NCBI GenBank assembly: GCA_024742495.1
Contig: JANSYJ010000005.1
Location: 124,001 to 188,000, forward strand
DNA: 64,000 nt
Reading direction: 5' to 3'
Origin: Bacteroidota bacterium
Lineage (GTDB): Bacteria > Bacteroidota > Bacteroidia > Flavobacteriales > Schleiferiaceae
Part shown: piece by piece, positions 20,002-30,445 of the stretch
Layout: each line of letters starts with the position of its first letter
Position numbering within the stretch: position 1 is the stretch's first letter
The notes under the pieces: model-generated
What the model was told of the DNA's origin: nothing
Database searches by the model: none
Seen by the model: only the letters and a program-made list of their open reading frames with translations
Position numbers and translations under genes: made by a program

Positions 20002-22494
20002 ATGAGTTTTAGCAATTTCAACGATATAGATAAGTTTCAATTAAGTGTCCTTCGTGAAGATGGGGATTATATCCCTCTGATGAGCAAGGAAGATGAGGAG
20101 AGCTTAAAGAATCAGGACTTACCAGAAGAATTACCCATTCTTCCCCTTCGAAATACCGTACTCTTTCCTGGCGTGGTTATTCCTATTACCGCCGGAAGAG
20201 AAAAATCCATCAGCCTATTAAACCAGGTTAGTAAGTCTGGAGGCCTCTTAGGTGTAGTGAGCCAAAAGAACGGCGATAAGGAAGAACCAGAAACGGATGA
20301 CCTATATCCAACCGGTACCGTGGCCAAAGTGGTTCGTCAGTTTAAGCTACCCAATGGGCATACCGCGGTAATTCTGCAAGGCTTAAGACGATTTGTCATA
20401 GATGGCTTCACTAAAACCGACCCGCATATTTATGCGAAGGTGCAGAAGTCGGACGAGCGAATTCCAGAGGATTCCAATCAGCACTTCAAGTTAATGATGG
20501 ACTCCATCAAGGAAGTAGCTTTAGAAATCATTGATAAGTCTCAAGAGATTCCCAATGAAGCGGCGCTTACCATCCGCAACATCGATAGCGATACATTCTT
20601 ACTCAACTTTGTGAGTAATAATATGAATGCCGAGGTGGGCAAAAAGCAGCACCTGCTGGAGATTGATGACTTAGGTGATAGAGCAACTGAGGTTTTAAAG
20701 TTGCTAAACTTAGAGTCTCAAATGTTGGAAATGAAAAATGAGATTCAGGATAAGGTAAGACTGGATTTCGATAAGCAGCAGAGGGACTACTTCTTACAAC
20801 AGCAACTTCGACAGATTCAAGAGGAACTAGGTGGCAGTAGCACCGAATCGGAGATTGAAGAAATGCGGGCCAAAGGCCGTAAGAAAAAATGGCCTGAGAA
20901 AACTGCCGAACTTTTTGAAAAGGAATTAAACAAATTACAGCGCGTAAACCCGCAGGTTCCAGAATTCAGCATCCAACGCAACTACCTCGAGTTTATGTTG
21001 GACCTTCCTTGGGATAAAGTAAGTAGCGATAATTTCAATCTAAATCGAGCGGAACGCATTCTTAACCGTGATCATTACGGTTTAGAAAAAGTTAAAGAAC
21101 GCCTTTTGGAATACCTGGCGGTGCTTAAGCTGAAAGGTGATATGAAAGCGCCTATCCTTTGTTTGTACGGCCCTCCGGGTGTTGGTAAAACGAGTTTAGG
21201 TAAAAGTGTTGCCGAAGCCTTAGGAAGACCTTATGTGCGTATGGCCCTTGGAGGCTTAGGCGACGAAGCCGAAATTAGAGGACACCGCAAGACTTACATT
21301 GGCGCAATGCCTGGTCGTTTACTCCAAAGTATAAAGAAGGCGGAAACCTCAAACCCGGTTTTTGTATTGGATGAGATCGATAAGCTAACCGCTGGTCGTG
21401 GCAATGGTGATCCAGCTTCAGCTATGCTAGAGGTATTGGATCCAGAGCAAAATCACAGCTTTTACGATAATTATCTTGAGGTAGGTTATGATTTAAGTAA
21501 GGTGCTTTTTATCGCTACCGCCAATAACCTTGGTACCATTCATCCCGCTTTAAGAGACCGGATGGAAATTATCGAAATCAACGGTTATACCGTAGAGGAA
21601 AAAGTACAAATTGCCGCCAAACATTTGATGCCAAAGCAACTGAATGCTCATGGTCTTGAGAAAAAGCATTTAAGTTTAAGTAAGCGAGTACTAGAGTATG
21701 TGGTAGAGCATTACACCCGTGAATCGGGAGTGCGCGGTTTAGATAAGGTCATTGCCAAAATGGTTCGCTATGCTGCTAAGAGTATTGCCATGGAGAAGGA
21801 GTATCACCTAAAGCCAAAAACCGCTCAGGTTTCTGAGATTTTAGGTTCAGAGCGCTTTAGCAAGGATCGCTATGAGGATCGGTCTATAGCTGGTTTGGTT
21901 ACAGGATTGGCTTGGACACCAGTTGGCGGCGATATCCTTTATATTGAATCTTCCATATCTAAAGGCAAAGGACGATTGAGTATTACCGGAAATCTTGGTG
22001 ATGTAATGCGCGAATCAGCAAGCATTGCCATGTCCTATTTGAAATCCAATGCCGATCGCTTTGGCGTTGATTACCGATTGTTCGATCAGTACGATGTGCA
22101 TGTTCATTTTCCGGAAGGAGCCGTGCCTAAAGATGGTCCTTCGGCCGGTGTGAGTATTCTTACTTCCTTAGCCTCTCTCTTTTCCCAAAGAAGAGTACAA
22201 CCAAGGTTGGCCATGACGGGCGAGATTACCCTAAGAGGTGAAGTATTGCCAGTTGGCGGTATTAAGGAGAAAATTTTAGCCGCCAAGCGCGCGGATATTA
22301 CGGATATTATTCTTTCCAAGAAAAACGAAAAGGATATTAAGGAAATCCGTGAGGACTATTTAAAGGGCCTAAATTTTCACTTTGTGGATCAAATGATGGA
22401 GGTTATCGAGATTGCTCTTAGCGACGAAATGGTGGAAAATGCCAAGAATCTAAAGGCGGAATCGAAAGCGATTGGTTTTGGAGCAAAGAAGTAG
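20002..22494 (+). CDS. lon: ATP-dependent endopeptidase La
   Basis: LYGPPGVGKTSLGKSVAEALGRPYVRMALGGLGDEAEIRGHRKTYIGAMPGRL; PKDGPSAGVSI (catalytic Ser), Lys in GGIKEKILAAKRA. Confidence 0.97.
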   Translation: MSFSNFNDIDKFQLSVLREDGDYIPLMSKEDEESLKNQDLPEELPILPLRNTVLFPGVVIPITAGREKSISLLNQVSKSGGLLGVVSQKNGDKEEPETDDLYPTGTVAKVVRQFKLPNGHTAVILQGLRRFVIDGFTKTDPHIYAKVQKSDERIPEDSNQHFKLMMDSIKEVALEIIDKSQEIPNEAALTIRNIDSDTFLLNFVSNNMNAEVGKKQHLLEIDDLGDRATEVLKLLNLESQMLEMKNEIQDKVRLDFDKQQRDYFLQQQLRQIQEELGGSSTESEIEEMRAKGRKKKWPEKTAELFEKELNKLQRVNPQVPEFSIQRNYLEFMLDLPWDKVSSDNFNLNRAERILNRDHYGLEKVKERLLEYLAVLKLKGDMKAPILCLYGPPGVGKTSLGKSVAEALGRPYVRMALGGLGDEAEIRGHRKTYIGAMPGRLLQSIKKAETSNPVFVLDEIDKLTAGRGNGDPASAMLEVLDPEQNHSFYDNYLEVGYDLSKVLFIATANNLGTIHPALRDRMEIIEINGYTVEEKVQIAAKHLMPKQLNAHGLEKKHLSLSKRVLEYVVEHYTRESGVRGLDKVIAKMVRYAAKSIAMEKEYHLKPKTAQVSEILGSERFSKDRYEDRSIAGLVTGLAWTPVGGDILYIESSISKGKGRLSITGNLGDVMRESASIAMSYLKSNADRFGVDYRLFDQYDVHVHFPEGAVPKDGPSAGVSILTSLASLFSQRRVQPRLAMTGEITLRGEVLPVGGIKEKILAAKRADITDIILSKKNEKDIKEIREDYLKGLNFHFVDQMMEVIEIALSDEMVENAKNLKAESKAIGFGAKK

Positions 22495-22605
22495 CTTTAG
22501 CTTCATAAACTTGAGCAAATCCCTAATTCTCCCATGGAAAAATTCCAAGGCGGGCTTAGCCAATAATGGCTCAGGGTATGCGTTCTTTTCATAACTTTCG
22601 CGCTC

Positions 22606-23628
22606 ATGAATAGATTGCTACTAGCCCTAGTTTTGTTCCCGGTATTGGGCTTTGCTCAAATTGGCGGGCAAACCACTTTTCAGTTTTTAAATAATATTGC
22701 TTCTGCTCGAGTGGCTGGTCAAGGAAGCAATGCTATTGCCAATACTGCTCCGGATCTAAATTTTGCCTTGTATAATCCGGCTCTCCTAAATGAGCAGGTG
22801 CACGGGCAGTTAAGCACGAGCATTGTGGATTATGTGTCGGATATCAGATATGCCGATGTAGCCTATGCACATCATCAAGATAGTGTTGGGACATTCTTTG
22901 CCCAGATTATGTATTTCGACTACGGCACATTTGATCGCGCTAATGTTATTGGGATACGCCAGGGAACCTTCACTGGAAACGATTTAGCCGTGAACTTAGG
23001 TTATGCTTATTCCATCGATTCCAATTGGTCGGTAGGAGCTACCATGAAAGTGATTAATTCGGTTTATGATACTTGGAGCTCCTGGGGCTTGGCTTGGGAT
23101 GCAGGATTGCTGTATCAAATTCCTTCACGCAGAATTGCCATGTCGCTGGTTATGCGCAATGCCGGTTTTCAGCTAAACCCTTATGCGGATGAAAGGGAGA
23201 ACCTACCTTTTGAATTGCAGTTTGGATTCTCCAATCGATTTGAGCATATGCCTTTGCGTTGGCAAATTACCTTAGAGCATCTAGAGACTTTAGATTTAAG
23301 ATATCGAGACCCAACAGCTTTTACGGTCAATCAGTTTGATGGTTCCGTAAATGAGAACTTTCCGAGTATTTGGAATAATTTATTGCGACATGTAGTAATA
23401 GGAGCCGAATTTGCTCCTTCCGAATCCTTCAACATTCAATTCGGCTATAATTTCCGAAGAAGAGAAGAACTTAATTTAGATACCCGTCGAACGGTAGCTG
23501 GTTTTTCCGTTGGGGGAGGCATAAAGATTTATAAATTCTACTTTCACTACAGTCGCAACATGTATCATATTGCCGGTGGAGCAAATCAAATTACCCTCCG
23601 CACCAGCCTGGATCAATTTAAAAAGTAA
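22606..23628 (+). CDS. porQ: Type IX secretion system protein PorQ
   Basis: IGGQTTFQFLNNIASARVAGQGSNAIANTAPDLNFALYNPALL...; immediately followed by cmk, a common Bacteroidota arrangement. Confidence 0.85.
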   Translation: MNRLLLALVLFPVLGFAQIGGQTTFQFLNNIASARVAGQGSNAIANTAPDLNFALYNPALLNEQVHGQLSTSIVDYVSDIRYADVAYAHHQDSVGTFFAQIMYFDYGTFDRANVIGIRQGTFTGNDLAVNLGYAYSIDSNWSVGATMKVINSVYDTWSSWGLAWDAGLLYQIPSRRIAMSLVMRNAGFQLNPYADERENLPFELQFGFSNRFEHMPLRWQITLEHLETLDLRYRDPTAFTVNQFDGSVNENFPSIWNNLLRHVVIGAEFAPSESFNIQFGYNFRRREELNLDTRRTVAGFSVGGGIKIYKFYFHYSRNMYHIAGGANQITLRTSLDQFKK

Positions 23629-23632
23629 AAAC

Positions 23633-24322
23633 ATGGCTAAAGGTATTCGCATTGCCATTGATGGCTATTCTTCTACCGGAAAAAGTACCATTGCTAAGGC
23701 TTTAGCAGACCGTTTGGACTACCGTTATATAGATACAGGCGCCATGTATCGCGCCATTACTTTTTGGGCGCTAAAGAATGGTTTTATTGGCAATGAGCAG
23801 TTTAAATCAGATGAGCTGGTGGAATCCTTGCAGGCTGTGAAATTGGATTTTAAACATTCAGCCAAACATGCAAAGCCGGTTATTTTTCTAAATGGAGAAA
23901 ATATAGAGGATAATATCCGAGGAGCGGAAGTGGCCTCCAATGTAAGTCATGTGGCTAAAATCGCCGAAGTACGCAAGTTCTTAGTAAAGCAGCAACAAGC
24001 CATAGCGGCTGCAGGTGCGGTGGTTATGGATGGTAGAGATATTGCTTCTGTGGTGATGCCGGATGCGGAACTAAAAATATTTATGACCGCCGATCCTAAT
24101 ATCAGAGCCCAAAGAAGGTTTGAGGAATTAGAAAGGCTTGGTCAAGCCATGGATTTTAAAGACGTAATGGCGAATCTTAAAGAGCGAGATCATCTGGACA
24201 CAAGTCGCAAAGAATCGCCGCTTATCCAAACTGAGGATGCTTTAGTCTTGGATAATTCTAATATGACTAGGGAAGAACAGTTAAATTTAGCCGAAGCTTG
24301 GGCCAAAGACCGAATGGTCTAA
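23633..24322 (+). CDS. cmk: (d)CMP kinase
   Basis: IRIAIDGYSSTGKSTIAKALADRLDYRYIDTGAMYRAITFWAL; MDGRDIASVVMPDAELKIFMTADPNIRAQRR. Confidence 0.95.
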   Translation: MAKGIRIAIDGYSSTGKSTIAKALADRLDYRYIDTGAMYRAITFWALKNGFIGNEQFKSDELVESLQAVKLDFKHSAKHAKPVIFLNGENIEDNIRGAEVASNVSHVAKIAEVRKFLVKQQQAIAAAGAVVMDGRDIASVVMPDAELKIFMTADPNIRAQRRFEELERLGQAMDFKDVMANLKERDHLDTSRKESPLIQTEDALVLDNSNMTREEQLNLAEAWAKDRMV

Positions 24323-24604
24323 CTATTCGGATTTTTTAGCGGCACGCTCCTTTAGCTCGATGATGGTTTTGATATAGCGCTTTTTTGCCTCTTCCATGGG
24401 CATGCCTTCCAATCTGCGCCAAGCATCATATTTAAAAGTTTGCACAACATTACTGGATTCAGTCGGTCGAACGCCACTTACATCGCCTTCGGTTGCTTGT
24501 TTAAAATAGGCATAGGCAATGAGCATGTCATCCGCCGCTTGAGGAGGCATGGCATTGCCTATTTCAACGTATTTTTCAAAGTCTTTGTCCAAATCGCTGC
24601 TCAT
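24323..24604 (-). CDS. Acyl-CoA-binding protein
   Basis: AYAYFKQATEGDVSGVRP...KYDAWRRLEGMPMEEAKKRYIKTI: ACBP signature. Confidence 0.88.
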   Translation of the reverse strand: MSSDLDKDFEKYVEIGNAMPPQAADDMLIAYAYFKQATEGDVSGVRPTESSNVVQTFKYDAWRRLEGMPMEEAKKRYIKTIIELKERAAKKSE

Positions 24605-24611
24605 GCTTCAA

Positions 24612-25271
24612 TTACTTTAAGGCTGCCAATATTTGTTCGCCTCCGCGAGCTTTATCTCCTACCTTCACAAGGATATTGGCGTCTAAAGGTAAAACAATGT
24701 CTACTCTTGAGCCAAAACGAATAAATCCACAATCGGCTCCTTGAACTGCTTTGGAGCCAACTTTCGCGTAATTTATAATACGTCGGGCAACCGCACCGGC
24801 AATTTGCTTATGCATAACTTCAATACCGGAGGGGTTTTGAACCACTACTGCTGTGCGCTCATTAAGGGTACTGGATTTTGGATGCCAAGCCACTAAATAA
24901 GCCCCAGCATGATACTGTGAGTAAACTACTTTTCCACTTACAGGGTATCGATTAACATGCACATTAAGAGGCGACATGAAAATGCTAATCTGCAGCATTT
25001 TCTTTTTAAAATATTCCGACTCCTCAATTTCTTCAATGGCCACAATTTTACCATCCGCCGGTGCAATAACTATGTCTTCACCTTGAGGAGGGTAGCGTTT
25101 TGGGTTGCGGAAAAATTGCAATACCAATACATAAAGGACAATACTTAGGATCAGTACTCCATTTTCCAACCAAGCAAGGTCACTTAGCCAAATGACTAAA
25201 GCATTTAAAAGACCAAGACCTATTAAGGTTTGCAGGAGAATTCGAAATCCTTCGTGATGAATGCGTATCAT
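24612..25271 (-). CDS. psd: Phosphatidylserine decarboxylase family protein
   Basis: APADGKIVAIEEI, ISIFMSPLNVHVNRYPVSG, IRFGSRVDIVLP (processing site FGS). Confidence 0.92.
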   Translation of the reverse strand: MIRIHHEGFRILLQTLIGLGLLNALVIWLSDLAWLENGVLILSIVLYVLVLQFFRNPKRYPPQGEDIVIAPADGKIVAIEEIEESEYFKKKMLQISIFMSPLNVHVNRYPVSGKVVYSQYHAGAYLVAWHPKSSTLNERTAVVVQNPSGIEVMHKQIAGAVARRIINYAKVGSKAVQGADCGFIRFGSRVDIVLPLDANILVKVGDKARGGEQILAALK

Positions 25272-26086
25272 AAGCTGTTGGATGCAACAAGTTTTAAAAA
25301 TAAATAAGCAACCGGCATGGCCACCAATAAACTATCAATTCGGTCTAAAATACCACCATGGCCAGGCATGAGTTTACCGCTATCTTTTTTTCCGTGGTTT
25401 CGCTTTAAGGCAGATTCAAACAAATCTCCAAGAGTAGCGCTAAAAACTACCAAAATGGCTAAAATGAGCCAATGCCAAAGCGCCATGGTAGATTCGCCAG
25501 CATAAAGATGTAATAAATAGCCGGCAAGGCTAGCGAAAAGAGCGCCTCCTGCGAATCCTTCCCAAGTTTTATTCGGCGAGATATTCGGACTCATTTTATG
25601 TTTACCAAGTAATCGACCACTAAGGTAAGCGAAGCTATCAAAGCACCAGATCATAATAAAGACGCCGGCTAAAACCCATGGCCGATCGCCCATGGCCGCT
25701 AATGCTAATAAGGGGAGGATGAGGTAAACTAGGCCAAAGGTGTTTCGAAATAAAGACTCTAAGGCATTTTCCTTTTTAGGCTTACTCAGCAAGCTATGAA
25801 AGGCGATCCATAGAATTAATAGAACGTTTATAAATCCTAGAACGCCATTAATAGCCCCTTGTTCTTTAGGATAAAGAATGGCCATGGATATCAAAAGGAT
25901 AGAGATGGAAAGGCCGGTGTATAAGCGATATTGAGAATCGGGTTCAAATTGTTGCCATTCGATAAGGGCTAATAAACCAAAGAGAGCCGCTAAATAGTAG
26001 GATCCCTGAGGTATGAAAAAGGTAGCTCCGAGTATCAGCAGAACATATACCAAGCCACTAAGGCCTCTGACTACAAGGTTCGACAT
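25268..26086 (-). CDS. cdsA: Phosphatidate cytidylyltransferase
   Basis: SPNISPNKTWEGFAGG; GDLFESALKRNHGKKDSGKLMPGHGGILDRIDSL: CDP-DG synthase signature. Confidence 0.95.
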   Translation of the reverse strand: MSNLVVRGLSGLVYVLLILGATFFIPQGSYYLAALFGLLALIEWQQFEPDSQYRLYTGLSISILLISMAILYPKEQGAINGVLGFINVLLILWIAFHSLLSKPKKENALESLFRNTFGLVYLILPLLALAAMGDRPWVLAGVFIMIWCFDSFAYLSGRLLGKHKMSPNISPNKTWEGFAGGALFASLAGYLLHLYAGESTMALWHWLILAILVVFSATLGDLFESALKRNHGKKDSGKLMPGHGGILDRIDSLLVAMPVAYLFLKLVASNSL

Positions 26087-26740
26087 CTACAATTGGTCTT
26101 CCAAAAGGAGTAGGTATATCTCCTTATTACATACTTTACCTTGACTGTTCTCTTCATCAAGACCCTCCACCTTTTTTGGGCCTTTAATAGTCGTAATCTG
26201 AGAAGGAAGGTTATTCTTATAACGGAAACGAATGCCGGCTAAAGCAGTACGAAGGTTTTCTACAATTTGGCTGGTTTTCCCGATGGCGATAAAAGTCTCG
26301 GGCAAGTCTTCAAGCTTTTTCCCGTGCAATTGATTTTCAGAAATCATAATGCCACCGTTAAAGCTCACTAAATATTCGCAAGAAGTGCAAAATGCATCGC
26401 TGCTTTGCCAATCATCTTCACTAATATTAACATTCGCTTTTTTAAGAATGGAGTTAAGATTAGCATCTGTGCAAAAAACCTGATCTAGGCCAGATTCTTC
26501 CATTATTTGGTGAAGGTATTGATAGGCTTCACCCTCATCAATACAATAAAGAAATTTACCCCCGGAAGAGGTAAATTTCTTAACAAATTCTAAGTCAGTA
26601 GGATCAGAGTCGGCGGTGGCAAAATCAATGATCGGTTTTTCCGATTTCAATGAGGGGCTTTCATCGCTCGGTTTTCCGGAAATTACATCCAGAACCCGTC
26701 CAAAGAACCCTTTTTTAGTTTTTTGCTCCGCCATAGGCAT
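26087..26740 (-). CDS. LUD (LutC/YkgG-like) domain protein
   Basis: YQYLHQIMEESG..., CTSCEYLVSFNGGIMISENQLHGKKLEDLPETFIAIGKTSQIVENLRTAL. Confidence 0.75.
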   Translation of the reverse strand: MPMAEQKTKKGFFGRVLDVISGKPSDESPSLKSEKPIIDFATADSDPTDLEFVKKFTSSGGKFLYCIDEGEAYQYLHQIMEESGLDQVFCTDANLNSILKKANVNISEDDWQSSDAFCTSCEYLVSFNGGIMISENQLHGKKLEDLPETFIAIGKTSQIVENLRTALAGIRFRYKNNLPSQITTIKGPKKVEGLDEENSQGKVCNKEIYLLLLEDQL

Positions 26741-28840
26741 TTAAGCTGGATGATCCTTGGAGGAGGTTTCTTCCTCCTTTGCTTCTGGATTGATTGGAGC
26801 TGCCTCCTCAACGGGATTTTCGCTGAGAATGACTTCATCTCGACTCATCCATTGGCGCTTGCCAAAGATATCTTCCAAATTTTCCTTAAAAATAACTTCT
26901 TTCTCGAGCAAGAGCTCAGCTAATTGAACAAGTTTTTCCTTATTCTCTGTTAATATTCTTTTGGCCCTAAGGTATTGTTCCTCAATGATTTTGCTGATTT
27001 CCTCATCAATTGTCTGAGCTGTTCTCTCACTATAAGGCTTGGTAAAGCCCATGTCATTTCCGTTCTGAGAGTCGTAATAAGTGATGTTGCCAAGCTTCTC
27101 ATTAAGGCCGTAAACGGTTACCATAGCTCGGGCTTGCTTAGTAACTTTTTCCAAATCACTCAAGGCCCCGGTGGAAATCTTATTAAAGATAATTTCCTCT
27201 GCTGCACGCCCGCCTAAGGCCGCACACATTTCATCTAAAATTTGGTCGGTATTGGTAAGCTGACGTTCTTCCGGAAGGTACCAAGCAGCACCTAATGATC
27301 GTCCGCGAGGAACAATGGTAACCTTAACCAAGGGATGAGCATGTTCCAATAACCAACTTACAGTTGCGTGACCCGCTTCATGATGTGCGATAATATTCTT
27401 CTCTCCGCTGGAGATGATTTTACTTTTCTTTTCTAAACCGCCAATAATCCTGTCAACAGCATCTAGAAAATCTTGTTGCTCAATGGCGCTTTTGCCTTTA
27501 CGAGCTGCAATGAGGGCCGCTTCATTACAAACATTGGCAATATCGGCACCACTAAAACCTGGTGTTTGACGGGCCAAGAAATCTGAATCCACTTTGGGCG
27601 CCATCTTTAAAGGAGCGACATGCACCTTGAAAATTTCCTTACGCTCATTAAGTTCTGGAAGGTCCACGTAAATCTGACGGTCAAATCTTCCCGCTCTTAA
27701 CAGGGCCTTATCCAAGATATCAGCTCGGTTGGTAGCTGCAATAACAATTACATGCTCATTGGTACCGAAACCATCCATTTCAGTTAATAGCTGGTTGAGG
27801 GTGTTTTCCCGTTCATCATTGCCACCAGAAATGGCATTTTTACCACGCGCTCTACCGATGGCATCAATTTCATCAATGAAAATTATACTGGGAGATTTCT
27901 CTTTGGCCTGCTTAAACAGATCACGCACACGTGAAGCACCAACCCCAACGAACATTTCCACAAAATCTGAACCCGAAAGAGAGAAGAAGGGAACTTTGGC
28001 TTCACCGGCAACCGCCTTCGCTAAAAGGGTTTTACCTGTTCCTGGAGGGCCAACTAATAAGGCGCCTTTAGGAATTTTACCACCAAGGGAAGTGTATCGG
28101 TCGGGATCCTTTAAAAAGGAAACTACTTCTTCAACTTCTTCTTTAGCACCTTCTAAGCCCGCTACATTTTTAAAGGTGATTTTCACATTGGTATTTTGAT
28201 CAAAAAGCTGCGCTTTCGACTTACCAATATTAAATATTTGTGCTCCGGGACCTGCACCACCGCCACTCATGCGACGCATGATGAAAATCCAAACGCCAAT
28301 GAGGATTACTAAGGGCAAGATATAACCTAATGAATCACCCCAAAAATCACGACGCTCCTCAAATACTGGGGTAATGCGCTTGTCTCTTAAATCTGGATTT
28401 CGCTCATAGAAATAGGACATGTTTTCTTTAAAGGCCTCATAAGGCATCTCAAAAGTAAAGTGAGGCCCCTTTGGATTATTAAGCGGTCCCTGCTCTAAAT
28501 CCTTATAGGCTTCGGCGTCAGAGCTAAGTGCTTCCTCATTGAGGTAAACTTGAACCACCTTTTCATTAATAATCTTTACCTGCTCTACATCACCACGGTT
28601 GATCATTTCAGTGAAATCATCAAAATTTGTTTTGGCGATATTGCTTCCAAAGCTGCTCAGGATTTGAATGGCAATAAATATGAGCGCTATAATGCCATAA
28701 ATCCAATAGAAATTAAAGCGACGTCGTGGATCACCAGGACCATTGCCTTTGTTATTGCCATTGGGTTTTTCGTTGGAATTTCGAGAGAACTGCTCTTTTA
28801 GCTTACGCAGCTGCTCCTTGTTATCTTTTTCGTTTTCCAT
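26741..28840 (-). CDS. ftsH: ATP-dependent zinc metalloprotease FtsH
   Basis: [56 protein letters not shown] zinc motif; start uncertain (ORF track 28870). Confidence 0.97.
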   Translation of the reverse strand: MENEKDNKEQLRKLKEQFSRNSNEKPNGNNKGNGPGDPRRRFNFYWIYGIIALIFIAIQILSSFGSNIAKTNFDDFTEMINRGDVEQVKIINEKVVQVYLNEEALSSDAEAYKDLEQGPLNNPKGPHFTFEMPYEAFKENMSYFYERNPDLRDKRITPVFEERRDFWGDSLGYILPLVILIGVWIFIMRRMSGGGAGPGAQIFNIGKSKAQLFDQNTNVKITFKNVAGLEGAKEEVEEVVSFLKDPDRYTSLGGKIPKGALLVGPPGTGKTLLAKAVAGEAKVPFFSLSGSDFVEMFVGVGASRVRDLFKQAKEKSPSIIFIDEIDAIGRARGKNAISGGNDERENTLNQLLTEMDGFGTNEHVIVIAATNRADILDKALLRAGRFDRQIYVDLPELNERKEIFKVHVAPLKMAPKVDSDFLARQTPGFSGADIANVCNEAALIAARKGKSAIEQQDFLDAVDRIIGGLEKKSKIISSGEKNIIAHHEAGHATVSWLLEHAHPLVKVTIVPRGRSLGAAWYLPEERQLTNTDQILDEMCAALGGRAAEEIIFNKISTGALSDLEKVTKQARAMVTVYGLNEKLGNITYYDSQNGNDMGFTKPYSERTAQTIDEEISKIIEEQYLRAKRILTENKEKLVQLAELLLEKEVIFKENLEDIFGKRQWMSRDEVILSENPVEEAAPINPEAKEEETSSKDHPA

Positions 28841-28847
28841 TCTTGTT

Positions 28848-29228
28848 TTAGTCTTTTTTATTTGCTTCAATTACTTGAAGCTCTGCATCGCCCCATAGGC
28901 TTTCCAAATCATAGAACTTCCGCGTTTCAGGCTGAAATATATGAACAACCGTGTCCACATAATCCATCAATACCCACTCGGCGTTTTCCATGCCTTCAAC
29001 ATGCCAGGGCTTATCTTTTAGGTTCTCGCGCACACGTTTTTCAACCGAATTACTGATTGCTTTTACCTGAGTGTTTGAATTTCCTTCTCCTATAACAAAG
29101 AAAGAGCAGATAGAGTTTTCGATAGTACGCATATCCATCACCGTAATATTTGATGCCTTTAGGTCATCCATGCCTTCGATGATCTCATCAACCAGTTTCG
29201 AAAAATTCGTTTGCGTCATTAAATACAT
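28848..29228 (-). CDS. rsfS: Ribosome silencing factor RsfS
   Basis: FVIGEGNSNTQVKAISNSVEKRVRE...WHVEGMENAEWVLMDYVDTVVHIFQPETRKFYDLESLWGDA. Confidence 0.93.
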   Translation of the reverse strand: MYLMTQTNFSKLVDEIIEGMDDLKASNITVMDMRTIENSICSFFVIGEGNSNTQVKAISNSVEKRVRENLKDKPWHVEGMENAEWVLMDYVDTVVHIFQPETRKFYDLESLWGDAELQVIEANKKD

Positions 29229-29240
29229 TTAATTTGAGGG

Positions 29241-29248
29241 CAAAACTA
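29241..29248 (-). promoter_or_regulatory. -7 element (TAGTTTTG on minus strand) for rsfS-ftsH operon
   Basis: CAAAACTA on plus strand just upstream of rsfS. Confidence 0.5.
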
Positions 29249-29293
29249 AGCATTGTCGCTAAGGGTGCCTGACTCATTATCGAATTAAGCCTT

Positions 29294-30049
29294 ATGAATA
29301 CCGAATTGGTTGCCAAACAATATCAAATTTTAAAAGAAGTTGATAGCACCAACACCGCATTAAAAGAATTAGCGTCGCAACAAAACTTGCCCGAAGGATT
29401 TTGTCTGCTTTCTGATTACCAAAGACTGGGCCGAGGACAATATGGCAAGCAGTGGGATTCAAAGGCAGGCGAAAACCTGCTTATGAGCCTTTTTCTTAGA
29501 CCGAACTTTCTGCCAGCCGCAGAGTCCTATCGCCTTACTATGTCAGTTTGTCTTGCCATGCACGACCTTGGAAGGCATTACAATTTGGAAACTCAAATTA
29601 AATGGCCAAACGATTGGTATCACGGAAAAAAGAAATTAGCAGGAGTTCTAGCCGAAAGTAACCTCAGAGGTAATTACTTGGAAAACTGCATTATCGGAAT
29701 AGGAATTAACGTAAGCCAAAAGAATTTCCCGCATCCACAGGCATCGAGTTTAGCTCTGGCACTGGAACGAGATATTCAACCTATGGCGGTCTTTGAGCAA
29801 TTTGCCGAATGTCTCGATCGGCGTTACCTCCAACTTAAGATGGGGCAGACTGCTACACAAGTTCAGCAATTTAATGCCCTGCTTTATGGAAGGGAAGAGT
29901 GGGTGCCTGTCCTTAAAAAAGGGAAAAAGGCCCATTTGCGTTGTTTGGAGGTTTTTCCATCTGGTGCACTTAAGGTGAGATGGAAGAATGGATTTGAAGA
30001 AACCATCCGCCATCAAGAAATAACTTTCCTAATGACGGATGAAATATAG
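29294..30049 (+). CDS. birA: Biotin--[acetyl-CoA-carboxylase] ligase
   Basis: DSTNTALKEL, YQRLGRGQYGKQWDSKAGENLLMSLFLRP, KWPNDWYHGKKKLAGVLAES, GIGINVSQ. Confidence 0.93.
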   Translation: MNTELVAKQYQILKEVDSTNTALKELASQQNLPEGFCLLSDYQRLGRGQYGKQWDSKAGENLLMSLFLRPNFLPAAESYRLTMSVCLAMHDLGRHYNLETQIKWPNDWYHGKKKLAGVLAESNLRGNYLENCIIGIGINVSQKNFPHPQASSLALALERDIQPMAVFEQFAECLDRRYLQLKMGQTATQVQQFNALLYGREEWVPVLKKGKKAHLRCLEVFPSGALKVRWKNGFEETIRHQEITFLMTDEI

Positions 30050-30052
30050 CTT

Positions 30053-30439
30053 TTAGAGCTTGCTGGTGCTTTCGGCCAGATCATGAATGAATCGTGTTAA
30101 AGGACGCTCCACCATCATTTTCATCATAGGATTAAAGTTTCCTTCAAAGAGGTATTTCACCTTAGTTCCTTGATCTCCGGCCTCTAAAATGGTGCTTAAA
30201 GTGAAGTCTAATTTAGAGCTGGCGGCCTTGAACTTTAAAAGATCGGGTTTTCGAACTTCATCAATAAGTAAACGCACATCGGGCATGCCTTTAAGTCCAA
30301 AAACGAAAGTGTTTTCCCCTGCTTCAAATCGTTCTACCGATTCAGGCATCACCAATTTCATATTGTTTAAATCCTCCATTAAGGAGAAAAACTCGTCCTG
30401 ACTTTTAGAAATCTGAACGACACTGGATTCAATTTGCAT
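30053..30439 (-). CDS. SRPBCC (START-like) family protein
   Basis: MQIESSVVQISKSQDEFFSLMEDLNNMKLVMPESVERFEAGENTFVFGLKGMPDVRL: polyketide cyclase/START-like pattern. Confidence 0.65.
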   Translation of the reverse strand: MQIESSVVQISKSQDEFFSLMEDLNNMKLVMPESVERFEAGENTFVFGLKGMPDVRLLIDEVRKPDLLKFKAASSKLDFTLSTILEAGDQGTKVKYLFEGNFNPMMKMMVERPLTRFIHDLAESTSKL

Positions 30440-30445
30440 AATTTT

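Noticed and set aside
25930-25950. GGTTCAAAT resembling a tRNA T-arm
   Set aside because: Lies inside cdsA coding sequence with no acceptor or anticodon stem; no tRNA found anywhere in the window
27729-28199. 156-aa plus-strand ORF inside ftsH
   Set aside because: Antisense shadow of the strongly conserved FtsH AAA domain; low-complexity Ser/Pro-rich translation, no promoter or family match
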